Part shown: piece by piece, positions 44,057-52,236 of the stretch
How the letters are laid out: each line of letters begins with the position of its first letter
Position numbering within the stretch: the stretch's first letter is position 1
NCBI RefSeq assembly: GCF_004343075.1
Contig: NZ_SLXP01000002.1
Location: 124,001-188,000, forward strand
Reading direction: 5' to 3'
Source: Rhodovulum marinum
GTDB lineage: Bacteria; Pseudomonadota; Alphaproteobacteria; Rhodobacterales; Rhodobacteraceae
DNA length: 64,000 bases
Program-made: the position numbers and the translations under genes
Notes under the pieces: generated by a model
Seen by the model: only the letters and a program-made list of their open reading frames with translations
Told to the model about the DNA's origin: nothing
The model's database searches: none

Positions 44057-45250
44057 ATGACCGATTTCGCCGCGACGCGCGCGCTGTTCGACCTGCCCGA
44101 GGGGGTGATCTACCTGGACGGCAATTCGCTGGGCCCGCTGCCCGGCGCCGCCGCCGACCGGGTGGCGCGCTGTGTCCGCGAGGAATGGGGCGCGATGCTG
44201 ATCGGCGGCTGGAACGGCGCGGGATGGATGGCACAACCCGGTCGGCTGGGCGACCGGATCGGGCGTCTGGTGGGGGCCGAGCCGGGCAGCGTCGTGATCG
44301 GCGACACGCTGTCGATCAAGGTCTACCAAGCGCTGGCCGCGGCGCTGGAGATGCGGCCGGACAGGCGGGTCATTCTCAGCGATAGCGGGAACTTCCCGAC
44401 CGATCTTTACATGGCCGAGGGGCTGATCGGGGCGCTGGGGCGCGGGCATGAACTGGTGACGGTCGCGCCCGAGGCGGTGGAGGACCGGATCGGCCCGGAC
44501 GTGGCGGTGCTGATGCTGACCGAGGTCGATTACCGCACCGGGCGGCGCCACGACATGGCCCGGCTGACACGCGCGGCCCACGAGGCGGGCGCGCTGACGG
44601 TCTGGGACCTGGCGCATTCGGCGGGGGCGATTCCGGTGGACCTGGCCGGCGCGGGGGCCGATTTCGCGGCCGGCTGCACCTATAAATACCTCAATGCTGG
44701 CCCCGGCGCGCCGGCCTTTGTCTATGTCGCCCCGCGCCACCAGGCCGCCGCGCGCCCGGCCCTGTCGGGCTGGCTGGGCCATGCCGCGCCGTTTGCGTTC
44801 GAACCGGCCTACCGGCCCGGCGAGGGCATCGCGCGGATGCGGGTGGGCACGCCGCCGGTGCTGCAGATGGCCGCGCTGGAGGCCGCGCTGGATATCTGGG
44901 AGGGCGTCGACATGGCGGCGTTGCGGGCGCGGTCGGTCGCGTTGTCGGAGCTGTTCATCGCCGAGGTCGAGGCGCGCTGTCCGGACCTGGCGCTGGCCTC
45001 GCCGCGCGACCCGGACCTGCGCGGCAGCCAGGTGTCGTTCCGGTTCGCCGAAGGCTACGCGGCGATGCAGGCGCTGATCGCGCGCGGCGTGATCGGCGAT
45101 TTCCGCGCGCCCGACATCATGCGCTTCGGCATCGCGCCGCTTTACATCGGCGAGGACGAGATCCGGCGCGCGGCCGAGATCCTGGGCCAGGTGATGGAGG
45201 ATCGGCTGTGGGACGACCCCGCCTACCGTATCCGCGCCGCCGTGACCTGA
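44057..45250 (+). CDS. kynU: kynureninase
   Basis: PLP enzyme that cleaves kynurenine to anthranilate and alanine (or 3-hydroxykynurenine to 3-hydroxyanthranilate). The 397-residue protein has the opening YLDGNSLGPLP, GDTLSIKVYQALAAA, DNFPTD-like SGNFPTD, the Schiff-base lysine K210 in CTYKYLNAGPGAPAF, and the C-terminal PDIMRFGIAPLYI. GGGAAGTGCG precedes the ATG at 44057. The other kynurenine genes (kynA, kynB) are not in the window, so the pathway is scattered or partial. A GNAT gene overlaps its end. Confidence 0.93.
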   Translation: MTDFAATRALFDLPEGVIYLDGNSLGPLPGAAADRVARCVREEWGAMLIGGWNGAGWMAQPGRLGDRIGRLVGAEPGSVVIGDTLSIKVYQALAAALEMRPDRRVILSDSGNFPTDLYMAEGLIGALGRGHELVTVAPEAVEDRIGPDVAVLMLTEVDYRTGRRHDMARLTRAAHEAGALTVWDLAHSAGAIPVDLAGAGADFAAGCTYKYLNAGPGAPAFVYVAPRHQAAARPALSGWLGHAAPFAFEPAYRPGEGIARMRVGTPPVLQMAALEAALDIWEGVDMAALRARSVALSELFIAEVEARCPDLALASPRDPDLRGSQVSFRFAEGYAAMQALIARGVIGDFRAPDIMRFGIAPLYIGEDEIRRAAEILGQVMEDRLWDDPAYRIRAAVT

Positions 45251-45708
45251 GCCTGCGCCGGGCGCGCCCCGGCGACGGCGCGGCCGCCCATGCGGTGTTC
45301 TTCGCGGCGGTGCATGGCGGCACCGCGGCCGCCTATGGCCCCGAGGAACGCGCCGCCTGGGCGCCCTCGGCCACGCCCGCCCCCGGCTGGGAGGAGCGCC
45401 TGCTGGCCTGCACCACGATCCTGGCCGAGGAACGCGGCCGGGTGATCGGATTCATGGCGCTGGCCGGGGACGGCCATGTGGACCTGGCCTATGTCGCCCC
45501 CGACCGGATGGGGCGCGGCGTGGGCGCGGCGCTGCACGGGGCGATCGTCGAGGCGGCGCGGGCGGCCGGGCTGGACCTGCTGACGACCGAGGCCAGCCTG
45601 ATCGCCCGGCCCTTCTTCGCGCGGCACGGCTGGCGCCAGACCGCGCGCCAAAGCGTGATCCGCAATGGCGTCGCGCTGACGAATTTCCGAATGGAACTGG
45701 TCCTTTAG
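45208..45708 (+). CDS. GNAT-family N-acetyltransferase
   Basis: A protein of about 166 residues with the GNAT fold: acetyl-CoA loop VAPDRMGRGVGAALHGA (R-x-x-G-x-G/A type), then a C-terminal FFARHGWRQT segment. The start codon is uncertain. GTG at 45208 lies inside kynU and gives a 43-base overlap; no good in-frame ATG exists before the domain starts. Substrate is unknown; close coupling with kynU hints at shared expression. Confidence 0.75.
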   Translation: MGRPRLPYPRRRDLSLRRARPGDGAAAHAVFFAAVHGGTAAAYGPEERAAWAPSATPAPGWEERLLACTTILAEERGRVIGFMALAGDGHVDLAYVAPDRMGRGVGAALHGAIVEAARAAGLDLLTTEASLIARPFFARHGWRQTARQSVIRNGVALTNFRMELVL

Positions 45709-45790
45709 GGCGAGCGCCGCGCGGCGAAAGCCGCAGTTTCGCCACGATCCGGCCAAGCACCTGCCAGCTTTACCTTTCATTAACCTTAAC

Positions 45791-45815
45791 GGGCCGCGGA
45801 AAAGCGCCGCGGCCC
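45791..45815 (+). other. stem-loop in the leader of the RTX protein gene
   Basis: GGGCCGCGG (45791-45799) pairs with CCGCGGCCC (45807-45815) around AAAAGCG. It follows an AT-rich patch (TTTCATTAACCTTAAC) that could hold a promoter, and lies 97 bases before the RTX gene. There is no T run, so it is a leader structure or the terminator remnant of the GNAT gene. Confidence 0.5.
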
Positions 45816-45911
45816 GCCCCGGCGTCCGGCTGCCAACGGGTGCGGGGCCGAGCAGTGAAACGGTCCGCGTGAAAGACCCTCGGCGACCAGAAAGGTCCGC
45901 GGGAGGCAGGT

Positions 45912-48900
45912 ATGGCAAGTTACGTTGTCGGGTTCTATTCGACCGATCCGGGCGGGCTGATCCCCACGACGGTCGGCGGCCGGTTCACCTGGACGGGGCC
46001 GGCCGCCTTCGACGGCAGCGCCACGATCACCGACATGGAAACCGGCGCCCAGGGCAGGACGCTGGACGACGATTCGGCCGGTGGCGAGACCGCGCGCGCG
46101 ACGGTCGCGGTGGGCGGCGCCGTCTCGGCCGACACCACGGTCGATGCCGAGATCGTCTGGACGGTGCGCGATACCGTCACCGGGATTGTCTTTCAGATCG
46201 CGGAATTCGATGTCGAGGGCGGCGCGGCGGCGGGGGATTACACGCTGTCGGAACGGCCCCTGGTGCCGGGGCGCAGCTATGAGGTGATGGGCTACGAGTC
46301 GAATCCCGACGTCGCGGGCGGCGATGCGGGTTTCGACTACCTGGACTTCGCCGATGCCATGGCCGAGCCGGCGCGGGTGATCGACGGTGGCGCCGGGGCG
46401 GACGTGATCGACGCGGCCTATGCGGGCGACCCCGAGGGCGACGGCGTCGATGACGGCACCGGCACGGGCCCGGGCGGCATGGGCGACGTGATCGACGCGC
46501 GCGGCGGAGACGATCGCGTGTCCGCCGGGGCGGGCGACGACACCGTCCATGGCGGCGCGGGGGCGGACACGATTGCGGGCGGCGCGGGCGACGACACGAT
46601 CCATGGCGATGGTCCGGCCGCCACCGCCGCCACGGAAATGCTGTCCTGGGCCGAGGCAGGCGCGGCCGGGACGGATGTCGCGGGCGGGTTCACCGCCGAT
46701 ACCGGCGACATGCGGGTCGCGGTCTCGTTCAGCGGGGGGCCGACGCTGGATTACGTCCAGTTGTCGGGCGATCCGCAATACGTCGCCGCGGGCGAAAGCT
46801 TTGGCGGCAATTCCAGCGTGCTGCTGGCCAGTTGGGGCAGCACCGGCGGGGTGGCGACGCTGGCCATGGATTTCACGGCCGAGACCGGCGCGGGGCTGGC
46901 CGACGCGGTCGAGAACGTGCGGTTCCGCATCAACGACCTGGACTGGCAGCCGAACGATCACCGCGACCAGGTGACGGTCAGCGCCTGGGACGCGGAAGGC
47001 AACCCCGTCGCGGTCACGCTGACCGCGGGCGGCGGCGACACGGTCGATGGCGCCACCGTCACCGCGGACGACGCGCAGGATGCCACCGACGCGGTGGGCG
47101 GCTCGGTGCTGGTCGAGATCGCGGGGCCGGTCGCCCGGATCGAGGTGCAATACGCCAACGTGGGCACCGGCGCCTCGGGCGTGTGGATCGGCGACGTGGA
47201 ATTCGACACGCTGCCGATCGCGGGCGGGGACGACGTGATCGAGGGCGGCGCGGGCGACGACCTGCTGTATGGCGAGGCGGGTGCCGACACGTTCCTGTAC
47301 GGCGACGGGTTCGGCGCGGACAGGGTCGAGGGCGGCGCCGGGGCCGACACGCTGGATTTCCACGCGCTGTCCAGCGCGATCACGGGCGCCTTTTCGGGCG
47401 ACGGGGCGGGCAGCCTGGGCGACGGGGCGAACGCGGTCGCCTTTTCCGAGATCGAGGCCGTCACCCTGACCGGGCAGGATGACAGCGTGGACGCCTCGGC
47501 CACCGGGGCGGGGGTCACGCTGACGGGGCTGGGCGGCGACGACAGGCTGACCGGGGGCGCGGGCGACGACGTGCTGACCGGCGACGGGGTCTCGGCGGCG
47601 GCGGGGGCATGGGCGTGGCGGGGATACGATTACGATTTCTCCTCGGCGGACGGGCAGGCCTTCGTGATCGAGGCGGGCACGTTGACCGGGCAAGGCACGA
47701 CCGACGGGTTCGACGTGGCCGCCCTGATCCACGAGGCGCGCGGCACGGGCGGCGACCCGGACGATTTCGGGGTGATCCTGACCTCGACCCTGACGCCGAC
47801 CGAAAGCGGCGCCTTCACCTTCAGCCTGACCTCGGATGACGGGTCGACGCTGCAGGTCTTCGACGCGGACGGCGCGCCGGTCAGCGTGCTGAACGAGGGC
47901 GGCGCGGCGCTGGACTACCTGGACAACGACTATCACCAGGCCGCGACCACGCGCAGCGGCACCGTCACCCTGACCGCGGGCGAAACCTATACGGTCGAGG
48001 TGCGGTATTGGGAGAACGCGGGCGGCAACACGCTGGCGGGCACGGTGACATGGCCCTCGGGGACGGTGGAATCGCTGGAGAGTTCAGCCCTGCTGGCCCC
48101 GGTGGAGGCGGCGGGCGACGACGTGCTTACGGGCGGCGCGGGGCGCGACCTGATGGCGGGGGGCGCGGGCGACGACACCCTGGTGGTGGCCGAGGGCGAC
48201 ACCGCCACGGGCGGCGATGGCGACGATACGTTCCTGGTGGCCGATTACGGCGAGGCGGGCGCGGGCACCATCGCGATCGACGGCGGCGAGGGCGACGAGG
48301 TCACGGGCGACGTTCTGGACTTCCGGGGCCTGCTGGAGAAGGGGTCGATCACCTATTCCAACCCGGGCGACGCCGCGGGCGGGCTGTCGGGTGCGGCGCG
48401 GCTGATCGACGGGACGGTGGTGAATTTCGCCGGGATCGAGCAGATTATCTGTTTCACGCCCGGCACGCGCATCCGCACGCCGCTGGGCGAACGCCCGGTC
48501 GAAACACTGGCCGCGGGCGACATGGTTATCACCGCCGACCGGGGCGCGCAACCGCTGCGCTGGGTCGGGCGGCGCACGGTCGGGGCAACCGGCCGGTTCG
48601 CCCCGATCCGGATCAGCGCGGGGCTGTTCGACAATGCCCGCGACCTGGTCGTCTCGCCCCAGCACCGCATCCTGTACGAAGGCTACCGCGCGCAGCTTCT
48701 GTTTGGGCATCACCAGGTGCTGGTGCCCGCGAAACACCTGGTCGATCACCACGAGGTGCTGGAGGAAGAGGGCGGCGAGGTGACCTATATCCACCTGCTG
48801 TTCGACCACCACGAGATCGTCTTTGCCGAGGGCGCGCGCACCGAAAGCTTTCACCCCGGCCATGTCGGGCTGGACGCGATCCTGGCGCCCGCGCGCGAGG

Positions 48901-49010
48901 AGCTGTTCGCGGTCTTTCCCGAGCTGCGCGCCGAACCCCGCGCCTTCGGCCCGACCTCGCGGCCCTGCCTCAAGCGGTTCGAGGCGCGGATGCTGACCAC
49001 GGGGCATTGA
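45912..49010 (+). CDS. RTX/PA14/Hint multidomain protein, probably secreted
   Basis: A 1032-residue, acidic, Gly/Asp-rich protein. Domains in order: N-terminal beta-rich region (1-150); calcium-binding RTX nonapeptides of the GGxGxDxU type (about 157-235, 440-485, 535-560 and 735-810); a beta-sandwich-like region (about 240-435); a PA14-like carbohydrate-binding region (about 565-730, SGAFTFSLTSDDGSTLQVFD); and a C-terminal Hint_2-type domain (from C847 in ICFTPGTRIRTPLG, with SPQHRILYEGY). There is no Sec signal, as expected for a type I secretion substrate. The Hint lacks an HN-C/S/T splice end, so splicing is not supported. Exporter genes at 2312-5409 are a possible partner; none is adjacent. 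Confidence 0.88.
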   Translation: MASYVVGFYSTDPGGLIPTTVGGRFTWTGPAAFDGSATITDMETGAQGRTLDDDSAGGETARATVAVGGAVSADTTVDAEIVWTVRDTVTGIVFQIAEFDVEGGAAAGDYTLSERPLVPGRSYEVMGYESNPDVAGGDAGFDYLDFADAMAEPARVIDGGAGADVIDAAYAGDPEGDGVDDGTGTGPGGMGDVIDARGGDDRVSAGAGDDTVHGGAGADTIAGGAGDDTIHGDGPAATAATEMLSWAEAGAAGTDVAGGFTADTGDMRVAVSFSGGPTLDYVQLSGDPQYVAAGESFGGNSSVLLASWGSTGGVATLAMDFTAETGAGLADAVENVRFRINDLDWQPNDHRDQVTVSAWDAEGNPVAVTLTAGGGDTVDGATVTADDAQDATDAVGGSVLVEIAGPVARIEVQYANVGTGASGVWIGDVEFDTLPIAGGDDVIEGGAGDDLLYGEAGADTFLYGDGFGADRVEGGAGADTLDFHALSSAITGAFSGDGAGSLGDGANAVAFSEIEAVTLTGQDDSVDASATGAGVTLTGLGGDDRLTGGAGDDVLTGDGVSAAAGAWAWRGYDYDFSSADGQAFVIEAGTLTGQGTTDGFDVAALIHEARGTGGDPDDFGVILTSTLTPTESGAFTFSLTSDDGSTLQVFDADGAPVSVLNEGGAALDYLDNDYHQAATTRSGTVTLTAGETYTVEVRYWENAGGNTLAGTVTWPSGTVESLESSALLAPVEAAGDDVLTGGAGRDLMAGGAGDDTLVVAEGDTATGGDGDDTFLVADYGEAGAGTIAIDGGEGDEVTGDVLDFRGLLEKGSITYSNPGDAAGGLSGAARLIDGTVVNFAGIEQIICFTPGTRIRTPLGERPVETLAAGDMVITADRGAQPLRWVGRRTVGATGRFAPIRISAGLFDNARDLVVSPQHRILYEGYRAQLLFGHHQVLVPAKHLVDHHEVLEEEGGEVTYIHLLFDHHEIVFAEGARTESFHPGHVGLDAILAPAREELFAVFPELRAEPRAFGPTSRPCLKRFEARMLTTGH

Positions 49011-49095
49011 CCGGCGCGACGCGCTGGCCATCGGCGCGCGGCTGCGGCAGGGTTGGGGGCAAGTACCGCCCCGCCGCCGCCAAGGGGGCCCCGCC

Positions 49096-49569
49096 ATGAC
49101 CGATACCATTCCCGGCCCCCTGATCGCCCGGGCCATGGGCCGCACGGACCCGGCCGAGGACCTGGCCCTGGCCGGTTTCGCCGCGCTTTACCTGGAATTC
49201 CTGCGCGCCACGATGGAGGCGGACGACCCCGCCGCGCATCCGCTGGTCTGGACTTATGCGCTGTTCTCGGAGCTGGCCGAGGGGGCGCCCGCGCTGGCCT
49301 TCGACGCATTTCTCGCCTGTCTGGCCCGGTGCGAAACCGCCGAGGAGGTGGCCTTTCTCGCCGCCGGGCCGCTGGAGGACCTGATCGCCGGGAACGGCGC
49401 GGCGGTGATCGGCCGGATCGAGGCGGAGGCCGCGGAAAACCCGCGGATGCGCTTTGCGCTGTCGGGGGTCTGGCCGCCGGACGGGGGGCCGGCGCTGTTG
49501 TGGGCGCGGGTCAGGGCCGCGCGCGGCAGCGGGCCGGATATCGACCGCGGCGACCCCCTGCCCGCCTGA
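49096..49569 (+). CDS. hypothetical protein (possibly DUF6869-like)
   Basis: A 157-residue soluble, alpha-helical, acidic protein without signal or membrane segment. The C-terminal half (NPRMRFALSGVWPPDG, ALLWARVRAARG) vaguely resembles the DUF6869 family, but I am not certain. It lies 85 bases after the RTX gene on the same strand, and the ATG at 49096 is the natural start. Function is unknown. Confidence 0.65.
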   Translation: MTDTIPGPLIARAMGRTDPAEDLALAGFAALYLEFLRATMEADDPAAHPLVWTYALFSELAEGAPALAFDAFLACLARCETAEEVAFLAAGPLEDLIAGNGAAVIGRIEAEAAENPRMRFALSGVWPPDGGPALLWARVRAARGSGPDIDRGDPLPA

Positions 49570-49686
49570 CGCCCCGGCGCCCTTGATTTCACGCCGCGCT
49601 GCGGCGACATCTGGAGGGGGCGTGGCCGCAAGCCGTGCCCCCCGAAACCGCCGGCGGCCCGGCGCAAGGCGGGACATCCGCGCGCG

Positions 49687-50280
49687 ATGAGCTCTGACGA
49701 CGACCACTGGATCATCTCGTCCCTGCTGGAAGACCTTGGCGCGCTTGCCCTGTCGCGCGACCGGGTCAGCGTGGCCGACGTGATCGAGGCGATGGGCTCG
49801 CGCGGGTTCGGGCCGTTGTTGATGATGCTGTCGGCCTTCCTGATCCTGCCGGTGGGCATGGTGCCCGGCATGCCCGCGGTCGTCGCGGTGTTCCTGATCC
49901 TGATCGGCGGGCGGATGATGACCGGCGAGACGACGCTTTGGATCCCCGCGCGCCTGGGCCGGGTCACGTTCTCGGGGCACCTGCTGGCGGTATCGGTCGC
50001 GCGCGCGCAACCCGCCGCGCTGTGGCTGCGCCCGCTGGTGGCCCCGCGCCTGGCCATCCTGGTCGACAGCCTGGTGATGAGCCGCCTCGTCGCCCTGATC
50101 CTGATGGTGACGGGGGCGGTGATCTTCGTGGCGGGGTTCATCCCCGGCCTGCCCTTCGTTCTGTCGTTGCACGTGCTGGTGCTGGGGCTGGCGCTGTCCA
50201 CCCGCGACGGGCTGATCGCGCTGGCGGGTTATGCACTGCTCTTGCCCGAGGTCCTGTTCATCTGGTCGGTCTTCCTTTGA
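49687..50280 (+). CDS. ExoD-family membrane protein
   Basis: A 197-residue protein of the ExoD family, first named for exopolysaccharide production in Sinorhizobium. Seen: N-terminal ISSLLEDLGALA, then MGSRGFGPLLMML and about four to five membrane helices with PGMPAVVAVFLILIGGRMM and FIPGLPFVLSLHVLVLGLAL. Its molecular role is not established; mutants elsewhere show exopolysaccharide or alkali-tolerance effects. Single gene on the plus strand with no clear operon partner. Confidence 0.82.
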   Translation: MSSDDDHWIISSLLEDLGALALSRDRVSVADVIEAMGSRGFGPLLMMLSAFLILPVGMVPGMPAVVAVFLILIGGRMMTGETTLWIPARLGRVTFSGHLLAVSVARAQPAALWLRPLVAPRLAILVDSLVMSRLVALILMVTGAVIFVAGFIPGLPFVLSLHVLVLGLALSTRDGLIALAGYALLLPEVLFIWSVFL

Positions 50281-50433
50281 CCGGCGCGGCCATCGGCCAC
50301 CCTGCGCCAACCTTGACGAAAACGCCCCCATGGCCTATGGACCGCACCACGAGAGACGAGACCGGCAATATGGCCGGTCGGGCCGCGCGGTTCAGAGCGG
50401 CCATTCCATGCCGCAACCACGCCAAGGACCTTC

Positions 50434-51885
50434 ATGACCACATTCGCCGATCTGGGGCTGGACCCCAAGGTGCTTTCCGCCGTTACCGACGCGGGCTATA
50501 CCGAACCCACACCGATCCAGGCCGGGGCCATCCCGCCCGCGCTGGCCGGGCGTGACGTGCTGGGGATCGCCCAGACCGGCACCGGCAAGACCGCCAGTTT
50601 CGTGCTGCCGATGATCACGCTGCTGGGCCGGGGACGTGCGCGCGCCCGGATGCCGCGCAGCCTGGTCCTGGCCCCCACGCGGGAACTGGCCGCCCAGGTG
50701 GCCGCGAATTTCGACACCTATGCCAAGAACACCAAGCTGACGAAGGCTTTGTTGATCGGGGGCGTGTCGTTCAAGGAACAGGACGCGCTGATCGACAAGG
50801 GCGTGGATGTGCTGATCGCCACCCCCGGCCGCCTGCTGGACCATTTCGAGCGCGGCAAGCTGCTCTTGACCGGTGTGCAGATCATGGTGGTGGACGAGGC
50901 CGACCGGATGCTGGACATGGGGTTCATCCCCGATATCGAGCGCATCTTCCAGCTGACGCCCTTCACCCGCCAGACGCTGTTCTTCAGCGCCACCATGGCG
51001 CCCGAGATCGAGCGGGTGACCAACACCTTCCTGTCGGCCCCGGAAAAGATCGAGGTCGCGCGCCGCGCCACCACCGCCGAAAGCATCGAGCAGGGCGTGG
51101 TGAAATACACCGCCACCCGCAAGGACCGCCAGGCCAGCGAGAAACGCGCGCTGCTGCGCGCGCTGATCGACGGCGAGGGCGAGAAGTGCAAGAACGCGAT
51201 CATCTTCTGCAATCGCAAGACCGAGGTCGACATCGTCGCCAAGTCGCTGAAGAAATACGGCTATGACGCGGCGCCGATCCATGGCGACCTGGACCAGTCG
51301 CAGCGCACGCGCACGCTGGCCGCGTTCCGCGACGGATCGCTGCGGTTCCTCATCGCCTCCGACGTGGCCGCGCGGGGGCTGGACATTCCCGACGTGTCCC
51401 ACGTGTTCAACTATGACGTGCCCTCCCACGCCGAGGATTACGTCCACCGGATCGGCCGGACCGGGCGCGCGGGCAAGCTGGGCAAGGCGCTGACGATCTG
51501 CGTGCCGCATGACGAAAAGTGGCTGGCCGCGATCGAGGACCTGGTCGAAAAGGAAATCCCCCGCGTCGAAAGCCCGCTGAAAGGCGGCGCCAAGGCGCGG
51601 CGCGACCGGGACGTGCAGGACGACGCGGCACCGGCCAAGGAGGCCCCCGCCGCCCCCGCGCCGCGGCCCCGCGACACCGCGGCCGACCCCGCCCCGACCG
51701 CCCCCCGCACGCCGCGGGATCGCGACCGGGACCGGGACCGGGACCGGGGCGGGCGCAATCGGCGCGGCGGCAAATCGGGCCGCGACGACGCGGTGGTCGG
51801 CATGGGCGATCACATGCCCGCCTTCCTGACCCGCTCGTTCAAGCCGAAACCGGATCCCGAGACCACCGAGGAAACCGCCGACTGA
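50434..51885 (+). CDS. rhlE: DEAD-box RNA helicase, RhlE-like
   Basis: ATP-dependent RNA helicase of 483 residues. Seen: Q-motif (FADLGLD...TPIQ), Walker A AQTGTGKT (46-53), PTRELAAQ, GG, TPGRLLD, DEAD (VVDEADRML), SAT, and the second RecA domain with HGDLDQ, SDVAARGLDIPDV and HRIGRTGR. The C-terminal tail (about 385-483) is disordered, Pro/Ala/Arg/Asp-rich, with DRDRDRDRDR and an RGG-like GGRNRRGG segment, typical of RNA binding. Such helicases serve ribosome assembly and RNA decay. It faces the convergent RNase J gene, but they are separated by a hairpin cluster. Confidence 0.92.
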   Translation: MTTFADLGLDPKVLSAVTDAGYTEPTPIQAGAIPPALAGRDVLGIAQTGTGKTASFVLPMITLLGRGRARARMPRSLVLAPTRELAAQVAANFDTYAKNTKLTKALLIGGVSFKEQDALIDKGVDVLIATPGRLLDHFERGKLLLTGVQIMVVDEADRMLDMGFIPDIERIFQLTPFTRQTLFFSATMAPEIERVTNTFLSAPEKIEVARRATTAESIEQGVVKYTATRKDRQASEKRALLRALIDGEGEKCKNAIIFCNRKTEVDIVAKSLKKYGYDAAPIHGDLDQSQRTRTLAAFRDGSLRFLIASDVAARGLDIPDVSHVFNYDVPSHAEDYVHRIGRTGRAGKLGKALTICVPHDEKWLAAIEDLVEKEIPRVESPLKGGAKARRDRDVQDDAAPAKEAPAAPAPRPRDTAADPAPTAPRTPRDRDRDRDRDRGGRNRRGGKSGRDDAVVGMGDHMPAFLTRSFKPKPDPETTEETAD

Positions 51886-52236
51886 ACCGGCCCTTTCAGC
51901 GGGCCTGTACGGTCGCGCCGGCGGGCATGCGTTCGCGGGCCCCAGCGCCGCGTCGGGCGTGCCATGCCCCGGGGGTCCGGGGGCAGCGCCCCCGGCGGGT
52001 CGCCCCGGCTTGCCGGGGCGAAACGGCAGCCACAATCGCCCCGCCCGCTCACAGCCCCGCATCTGCCCATGGATCGCCCGGCCTTGCGCAACCGCAGGCC
52101 GGGGTGAACCCGTTCCGGCACCGCCCGTCGCCGCGCATCCCCACGCCTGCAGGCCAGAACGCAAAGGGGCCGGGGGCGTCAGCCCCCGGCCCCCGGTCGC
52201 CTTGGCGCAGCCAAGGCGAAACCAGACCCCCGCGCC
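51886..52236. repeat. cluster of four GC hairpins between rhlE and rnj
   Basis: A 351-base gap without a gene, between convergent rhlE and rnj. It contains four perfect hairpins: CCGGGGGC/GCCCCCGG (51977-51995), CGCCCCGGC/GCCGGGGCG (52001-52020), GGGGCCGGGGGC/GCCCCCGGCCCC (52166-52193) and CGCCTTGGC/GCCAAGGCG (52198-52218). The first resembles GC hairpins that recur in Rhodobacterales intergenic regions. They probably act together as bidirectional terminators or as RNA-stabilising ends. No T run follows any of them. Confidence 0.7.

Noticed and set aside
47600-48200. RTX repeats as a CRISPR or DNA tandem repeat
   Set aside because: The DNA repetition follows codons for Gly/Asp-rich nonapeptides, is imperfect and lacks spacers. 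It is protein-level repetition.
48450-49010. Hint domain as an intein with protein splicing
   Set aside because: The N-terminal Cys is present but the C-terminal splice signature (HN followed by C, S or T) and a C-extein are absent; the protein ends 186 residues after the Cys.
51734-51752. short tandem DNA repeat (GACCGGGACCGGGACCGG) as a regulatory repeat
   Set aside because: It encodes the DRDRDR tail of the DEAD-box helicase, a common low-complexity RNA-binding extension.
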